From Scenedesmus sp. ARA3 (Eukaryota > Chlorophyta > Chlorophyceae > Sphaeropleales > Scenedesmaceae), in NCBI GenBank assembly GCA_004335835.1, contig RWJK01001711.1, positions 1-64,000 on the forward strand: 64,000 bases of DNA. The letters are read 5' to 3'. Below the pieces are notes generated by a model. It was not told the DNA's origin and made no database searches. It was given only the letters and a program-made list of their open reading frames with translations. This document shows positions 54,812-64,000 of this stretch, piece after piece. The position numbers were made by a program, and so were the translations under genes. Within the stretch, counting starts at the first letter, position 1. Every line of letters starts with the position of its first letter.

Positions 54812-57269
54812 ATGGCCTTGCCCGTCACCAGTGTGCTGTGGAAGGACTATGTTGATGATAGAGCTGTGCAGGAGTCCGATTTCGAGGTTTCCACCAGCGA
54901 AATCGACCCTGCCAACCTCCAGGACGGAGAGGTGCTCGTTGAACTGCTGTGAGTGGCTATGGATCGTTCAAAACCGACCGCAGGAACACGTTTCAGTCTG
55001 CAGCGTATGATTACAACCTTTTTGCATATAGTTAAGTTGTAACTGGTGTGAGGGAGGATGCACGCGCAGCTTGGGTTACTCTGGGTGTCACCAGGTGCCT
55101 GTTGCAGGTGGTGCCTCTGTCACCAGAGCAAAAGCTGATTACTCAGCAAGAACAGCAGCAGTTCGACGCACAGCAGGTGCAGCAGCCAATTTGTCCATGT
55201 CCTTCAACATTTTGCTGCTGCTTCGGACCGACCCCTGCATGCTGCAGCACGCGTGTGTGCTTGACCAGCAGCAAGCAGCGTGTAGGTGACAACACTGTGC
55301 CTGTTGCTATGCTGCAGGTACCTGAGTGTGGACCCTTACCTGCGCGGCAGGATGAGGCGCATGAAGGTGGGCACACAGCAACACACAGCAACATTCTGTC
55401 TGGTACTGACGCAGGGTACTCAATTCAAGCGTGTCGTAGATCCCAGCACAGTAGGATGCAGGTCCGACGACAGCTTCAGCCCATTGCTTACATGCTGAAA
55501 AATGTATACTTGATCCGTTTTGCTGTGCATGCTTAAAAACTTCGCAAACTCCTTGTTAACAGCAGCACAAAGCCCTTCACCTCGGCATCAGCACCTGTGA
55601 TGAGCCCTGTGCATCTGCCAGCATCAAGCGTATGCATAGCTCTCTGCAGCAACTGTCAGAAGCTGGGTGCAACAGCCTGCATGTGCACAGCTGCAAAACA
55701 GCTTTCCAGGGCGCATAGCCTGCAGATATGCTCCTTTCGCTGCTGCTGCTGCTCCTCCTGCTGCTGCTGCTGCTTCCCGCACCAGAGCTACTACTTCATC
55801 GGTCCTTTCGAAAGCGTCAAGCCGCTCGCCAGCGGCGGCATCGGCCTGGTCAAGGCCAGCAAGGCGGCCGGCTTTGCTGCGGGTGACGTGGTCAGCGGCA
55901 TGCTGCCCTGGAGCAGCCTCGCAGTGCTGGACCAGGCGGCACAGGTGCGGATGCAGAGGGTTTTTGCGTAAACCCTGCTGAACCCTACGCCAGTGTAGTT
56001 TTGGCGTGGTCAGCGGCATGCTGCCTTGTAGCAGCCATGCGTTGCTGGACCAGGTGACACTGTCCTGTGGCACAGGTGTGCATATCAGCAGCGCATTCAT
56101 TGGACGAATGCGGTTGGCTTGCGGTGGGGGTTGGCTTGCTGTAGACGAATATGGCGCCTGCCGCTCTGCAGCTCAGCGAATGGCAGCGCAGCGCAGAGTG
56201 CAGCACAGGCAGTTGCAGCCACCCACGTATTGCTGCTGCTGCTGCTGCGGGTGGTCCATTGCAGGGCATGCTGCAGAAGCTGGAGCCATCTCTTCTAGGC
56301 TCTGCGCCGCTGTCCTACTTCTTAGGCACGCTGGGCATGCCAGGCATGACCGCATGGGCCAGCATCAAGAAGATTGCAGAGCCTATCAAGCAAGGGGAGG
56401 TGGCGTTTGTGTCAGGCGCTGCTGGTGCCGTGGGGCTGGTGGCTGGGCAGCTGCTGAAGAATGTGTACGGCTGCAGGGTGATTGGCTCGGCAGGCAGCGA
56501 TGACAAGGTGCGCGGCGTGCTGAGGCAGCACATACGTGGAAATGGGGCTTGGTGCTAACAGTTGGCTTGACAATTCAGCAGCTGCCGCGACATGGTGTAT
56601 GCGTGCTGCCTGTTGTAGCAAGCTGGCCTGTGTGAGCAAGCATTGCGACGGCCGCGGCTTGCACAGACGCAACCAACCTACCAACACCTGTATAGTGTAG
56701 CACAACTGCTCAACCACCACTGGCATTGCACAACGACTGCTATGCTTGCCGCAATGGCAATGACACCATCCGCTGCTCAGGTGGCGCTGCTGAAGCAGCT
56801 GGGCTTCGACGAGGCCTTCAACTACAAGCGCGTGGACACAGCAGCAGCCCTCAAAGCAGCAGCACCAGACGGCATTGACATCTACTTTGATAACGTGGGC
56901 GGGCCCACGCTTGAAACAGTGCTGGATCAGGCGCGCTCACACGCGCGCATCGTGGCGTGCGGCATGATCAGCCAGTACGACCTGCCAGATGAGCAGAAGT
57001 ACGGCGTGAAGAACCTGTTCAATGTGAGCTTCTCGGTGTGTTAGGTTAGGTTCACAACGTGTGGAACCCACAAGGTGTGAAGGCCATGCAGTGTGAAGTT
57101 TAGTGTGAGGTTCAGTGTGAAGTTTGTGTGGTGTGATTACCACCTGCACCGCAGCAGTGCCAGCTGTACCTATCTGGCTGCACATGCTGCAAGTCCTACA
57201 GCACCTGGCATGCGTAGGCACACCTCAGGACTTTGCTTGTTGCTCTCCCCAGCATGCATCAAGACAGGC

Positions 57270-57303
<34 letters not shown>

Positions 57304-57548
57304 AGCTGATCACCAAGCGCATCAAGCTGGAGGGCTTCATTGTGTCCGATTACATGGCTGAGTTGGGGGCTGAGTTTGGGGCAACCATGGCAGAGCATGT
57401 GCAGCAGGGCAAGGTGAAGGCGCTGGAACACACAACAGAGGGCATCGAGAATGCGGGAAAAGCATTTGTGGAGATGATGGCGGGCGGCAACACAGGCAAG
57501 GCTGTGGTCAAGGTGGCGGCTGAGGACCCCTTCCCTGTGAAGCAGTGA
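54812..57548 (+). CDS. MDR-family NADP(H)-dependent oxidoreductase (2-alkenal/prostaglandin reductase type), copy 1
   Basis: Zinc-independent medium-chain reductase that uses NADPH to reduce C=C bonds of reactive enals/enones in the cytosol. Exons: 54812-54948, 55318-55366, 55786-55944, 56265-56507, 56781-57023, 57306-57548; 1074 nt, 357 aa; the last three exons are each 243 nt. Motifs: [46 protein letters not shown], the Rossmann loop VSGAAGAVGLVAGQL, IGSAGSDDK, GFDEAFNYK, DIYFDNVGGPTLETVL and ARIVACGMISQYD. No zinc-ligand GHE motif is present, which excludes classical alcohol dehydrogenase. The second oxidoreductase at 58347 is a tandem paralogue in the same orientation 798 bases away. Intron 3 has a decayed copy of the exon 3 end at 56003. 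The exact substrate is unknown. Confidence 0.92.
55738..55775 (+). repeat. (CTG)n tract before an acceptor
   Basis: CTG/CTC triplets precede GCACCAG at the exon starting 55786. Confidence 0.75.
55885..56060 (+). repeat. Copy of exon 3 end and donor in intron 3 (oxidoreductase 1)
   Basis: The exon end 55885-55944 (DVVSGMLPWSSLAVLDQ) recurs, with about 12 differences, at 56003-56060. The copy has TGT AGC in place of TGG AGC, so it reads GVVSGMLPCSSHALLDQ. Confidence 0.85.
57271..57305 (+). repeat. (CTG)n tract before last exon of oxidoreductase 1
   Basis: Eleven CTG triplets run straight into the CAG acceptor at 57305. Confidence 0.85.
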
Positions 57549-58346
57549 ACTCAGTTTGAAGCAGCGGGCTGTGGTGTGTGCACATGTGGCTGCTGCTTAT
57601 TTGTGCTTTACCTGCAACCGCTGCTCAAGGCAGAGGGCCCTCCCGGGAGGCAGCAGCAGCTATGTCTGTTGGTTGGGGACTGCACACTGTGGACAGCTTG
57701 TTTGCACCGCAGCGCGCGTGTCAGCTGTCAGCCAGACCAGCTGGCTAGCTGCTACTGTGTCTACCGTCCAGTTGCGACTGGGGGTTCGGGCTGCTGGTTT
57801 TGCCCATGGCCTGACCATGCAGGCAGCTCTGCCAGAGTTGTGCCAGTGGTTGTCAAGATGCGCCTAGCGCACGGCTACGATCGTTACCTGACTAGTCAGT
57901 ACTGCCAACTCTGGATAAATAATTAGTTTAGAATCCCTGATGAGATGTGTGTCATGTGGGTGCATTATGCTGAAAAGCATAGGCCAAACCTATGTTTAGC
58001 TGCACCCAGGCGATGCAGTGCTGCATTTTCTGCCAGTCGTTTGGAGTGCATTTGCGCATGCAATAGCTTGTTTCTCATCAGCCGTCGTTGTTGTAGTAGT
58101 GCTCTAAGCACAGTAGCAAAACGCAGTTGCGTAATCAACTCCTGGATTACGGTGTGCTAATCTTGTCCAATGCTCCCATGCACATTATGACTCAGAAGAT
58201 GACCCGCAATAAACGCCTGCAGCTTAAAGGTGGTCTGTCTTAATTATATAGTCGCACAAACCTTTCAGTACACTTTCTCGTTTGCTCGCTTCGTAAACCT
58301 TTGTACGCCCTGGTCGCTTTGCGCGTCTTGGAACACTCCGGACAAC
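57549..58346. other. Intergenic region between the tandem oxidoreductases
   Basis: Promoter of copy 2 is near its right end: a TAATTATATA stretch at 58241-58250 lies 97 bases before the ATG and is a candidate TATA element. The left part is the 3' UTR of copy 1. No other gene is seen. Confidence 0.6.
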
Positions 58347-61800
<3,454 letters not shown>

Positions 61801-61807
61801 GCTGCTG

Positions 61808-61870
61808 CCAGCGCTGTCAAAATGTGTGCTCCAGCGCTGTCAAAATGTGTGCTCCAGCGCTGTCATCACC
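61808..61870 (+). repeat. 23-base tandem repeat
   Basis: CCAGCGCTGTC starts at 61808, 61831 and 61854, giving 2.7 units of 23 bases right after the oxidoreductase 2 stop. Confidence 0.9.
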
Positions 61871-61944
61871 TCATGAGGGGGGTGGCGTTGCTGCATCTGC
61901 AAGAGAGCAGGATGAAGCTGCGTTTTCCCGCAGGCTTGCTGCTT

Positions 61945-62205
61945 CTGCATCATAAAGCACTGCGGTTGCTGTGCATGACCGAGTGTGCATTCGGCACTCA
62001 GTGGTAGTGCAGGAAGCACCTACTGTTGTTGCTGCATCACGAAGCCCTGCGGTTGCTGTGCATGATCGAGTGTACATTCTGCACTCAGTGGTAGTGCAAG
62101 AAGCACCTGCTGTTGCTGCTGCATCACGAAGCACTGCAGTTGCTGTGCATGAATCATGCAGCATGTGCATGTCTTACTTGTCTTTCCGCACTGCACTGGA
62201 CTCAG
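61945..62205 (+). repeat. 87-base tandem repeat
   Basis: Units start at 61945, 62032 and 62119 with CTGCATCA(T/C)(A/G)AAGC. Two units are nearly full and the third is partial. One frame stays open through part of it, but no protein is supported. Confidence 0.85.
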
Positions 62206-63282
62206 CTGAGTTGTATTATGATGGCAGGCGACTCTGAAGTTGTTTTGGGTTGTGATTATGATGACATCAGATCAATTTCCCTAGCTACACCGCATACGCT
62301 GGGCAGTAGATCTACTGAAGTAGATGTCTTAACAGCTGGAGTGTATGCGCCCCAGCGATGGGCATGCAACTGAGCTAATCCTTGCTTGAGCGTCCAAAGA
62401 CACAATTAGAAAGAAGTGCAGGACAGTTGACGCAGTGATGCTATGCGTGTCAGCATGTGTATAAAGGGTTACGTGCGTGCTGAAAGGTGCCACCAGTACC
62501 AGTGGAACAGCCCACCACCCAGGAATACAGATGGGTCAGCCGAAAAAGATGGTTCCTGGCTATCTGCTGACGACTGCATAGTGAGTTGCATGGCATTCAA
62601 TGGCCGAAGTACTTGTCAGATCCGAACGTTACAGTTGAACTGCCCCACAGCTGTGGGACAATCTACCAGCCAATCAAAAACTAGTGCTTTCTGCATACAT
62701 GCAGAAGCAACATATGCTCCACCCTGCTGCAGCGCAGCTGTGTGGCAAACCACTCCAGCTTGCTTTCCTTCTGCAAATGGCACTGAACTGCCCAACAAAA
62801 CAATCCACGTTTAAGTCATGCAATGCTGCTTGCATGGCGGACTGTTCAAGGCCGCAGCACCGCCGAAACCAACTGCTTGTTTGTCAATGGCATCAACACG
62901 TTTCTCAGTGTCGGCAGTACGCATGCCACATGTCTGCATGCACAGACGCCACATGAAATAAGTCAGCACACTTGCAGGCCGAGCTGCAAGGTGCGCTGCG
63001 CGTCAGCGTTCACGCAACAACCAGGCATGCCCCCAGCTGCCGGCTCTGCATGCCGGTACTCTCATAGCCTTATCAGCTACCACAGCAACATGTAGCGCTG
63101 CAACACCATCAAGCAGCCCAAACAGTGAACCCCACCACGCCCCCCAAGCTACGCTGAACACGGTTCACGCCCTCCCCTCCTGCCTACCCTACCTACTCAG
63201 TAACCACCTGGCTGCTACCCTACCCTCTGAAGCTACACTATACACCTATCCTACAGATGGCACTGCTCGCCGTTTTCTGGTG

Positions 63283-64000
63283 TTAGCTGCTGCCTGCTGC
63301 TGCTGCTGCTGCTGCCGGCACCTTTCGTGCCTTCTTTGGGGGCCGTTCCGCTTCCCCGTCTTCCTTATCATACAGCATTGACAGCAGATCATCACCATCA
63401 GCTGCTGCTGCTGCTGCTGCTGCCTCACCCTGCTGCTGCTGCTGTTCAGCAGCAGCGTCTTCAACTGCTGCAGCAGCAGCTGCTGCTGCTGACCCATTGC
63501 TGCCGCCCGCAGCAGCGCCACCGCTGCTGTCGCTGTCGGCAGCAGCAGCGGCCGCCCCTTGGCCCTCTTGCTGCTGCTGCTGCTGCTGCTGCTGCCGCGT
63601 ACGCCGCTGCTCCGCCTGCGCCTGCTGCTGCTTCTGCTGCTCGGGCTTCAGCGGCCGACCGTGGCGCGCCTTGGGGCCCCAGAAAGCAGGGTTCTGCACA
63701 AAGCGCTTCACCCCCGCCTTCACACTCTCTGGCACAGCTCCTGCTGCCTTCCTAAAGTCCGCCTCAGTCTTAATTTCCTTCGACAGGATTGCCGCCGGAT
63801 AGGAGTTGGGCTCTGGGGGCTTGATTGGGTGCAGCTTCACCCAGCAGCGGATGATGTCCCAGACTACTTTGGGCGGCGCATCTGTTTTCAGCGCCAGAGG
63901 GTTGGCGTGGCTGCCACTGACGCGAAAGCCAGCGTTGATGAGGGCGCTGCGCAGCTGCTCCGCGCGCGGCGGCGTGCAGCGCACGGTGCGGCACATGTCG
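63283..64000 (-). CDS. TRM1: tRNA (guanine26-N2)-dimethyltransferase TRM1, C-terminal part (5' end outside window)
   Basis: TRM1 makes N2,N2-dimethylguanosine at position 26 of tRNAs, in nucleus and organelles. The visible exon is open to the window edge. It starts within the conserved C-terminal domain: RAEQLRSALINAGFRVSGSH, then ANPLALKTDAPPKVVWDIIR, CWVKLHPI, and AAILSKEIKTEADFRKA; this spacing is characteristic of TRM1. After NPAFWGPKARHGRPLKPE comes a Gln- and Ala-rich tail of about 120 residues, ending near RPPKKARKV, a possible nuclear localisation signal. About 239 residues are seen of a protein usually 550-700. The catalytic SAM-binding part lies beyond the window. Confidence 0.85.
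   Translation of the reverse strand, partial: DMCRTVRCTPPRAEQLRSALINAGFRVSGSHANPLALKTDAPPKVVWDIIRCWVKLHPIKPPEPNSYPAAILSKEIKTEADFRKAAGAVPESVKAGVKRFVQNPAFWGPKARHGRPLKPEQQKQQQAQAEQRRTRQQQQQQQQQEGQGAAAAAADSDSSGGAAAGGSNGSAAAAAAAAVEDAAAEQQQQQGEAAAAAAAADGDDLLSMLYDKEDGEAERPPKKARKVPAAAAAAAGSS
63396..63423 (-). repeat. Poly-Ala (GCA)n coding repeat in TRM1
   Basis: Sense GCA triplets encode the Ala run in the C-terminal tail, one of several Ala/Gln runs between 63290 and 63620. Confidence 0.8.

Larger units (their letters stand above)
61801..63282. other. Convergent intergenic region, 1.5 kb
   Basis: 3' flanks of oxidoreductase 2 and the TRM1 gene. The left part holds two tandem repeats listed separately; the rest shows no gene-like signal. 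Confidence 0.6.

Overview
The window is nuclear DNA from a eukaryotic green alga, most likely a chlorophycean of the Sphaeropleales type. Genes are split by many short GT-AG introns. Stop codons are often followed within a few hundred bases by TGTAA, the usual green-algal poly(A) signal. Coding and non-coding DNA is full of CAG/CTG triplets and GCATGC words. Genus and chromosome cannot be read from the sequence.

Layout, left to right: the 3' end of an SRP68 gene (+, 61-1505); a MAP kinase kinase (-, 2420-5856) that shares a 510-base divergent promoter with eIF2-beta (+, 6367-9085); a CxxCxxCC (YkgJ-type) metal-binding protein (-, 10118-11837); a secreted patatin/cPLA2-like lipase (-, 12377-15773); a long EF-hand plus WD40 gene of the WDR49/WDR64/CFAP337 type (-, 16526-24226); an unrecognised Ala/Ser/Gln-rich membrane protein (+, 24969-27912); a two-domain fasciclin protein (-, 29944-32599); an atypical MAPK-like kinase with a very long activation segment (-, 34767-42553); a probable APEM9/PEX26-like tail-anchored protein (+, 42862-45634) starting 308 bases away; the NEDD8-conjugating enzyme UBC12/RCE1 (+, 46414-48007); a single-pass membrane protein with a long low-complexity tail (+, 49041-52997); two tandem paralogous MDR-family NADPH oxidoreductases (+, 54812-57548 and 58347-61800); and the C-terminal end of a TRM1 tRNA methyltransferase (-, 63283-64000, cut by the window edge). 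Apart from the kinase pair and the tandem oxidoreductases, the neighbours do not form an obvious pathway.

Exon-intron models were built by hand and checked by codon phase. Every complete model closes in frame except the last junction of the WD40 gene. The phase bookkeeping reproduces expected family lengths: UBC12 is 183 aa and eIF2-beta 276 aa.

The most unusual signal is recurrent. Many introns hold one or more extra copies of the neighbouring exon edge including its splice site: SRP68, eIF2-beta, the WD40 gene (three places), the MAPK-like kinase (three places, one an array of about eight units), and both oxidoreductases (at least five places). Several intron boundaries also carry the same CAGGTG-type word at both ends. 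Together this suggests that local tandem duplication of AG|GT-containing segments is actively making introns, pseudo-exons and alternative splice sites in this genome. The evidence is sequence similarity only; no transcript data were available.
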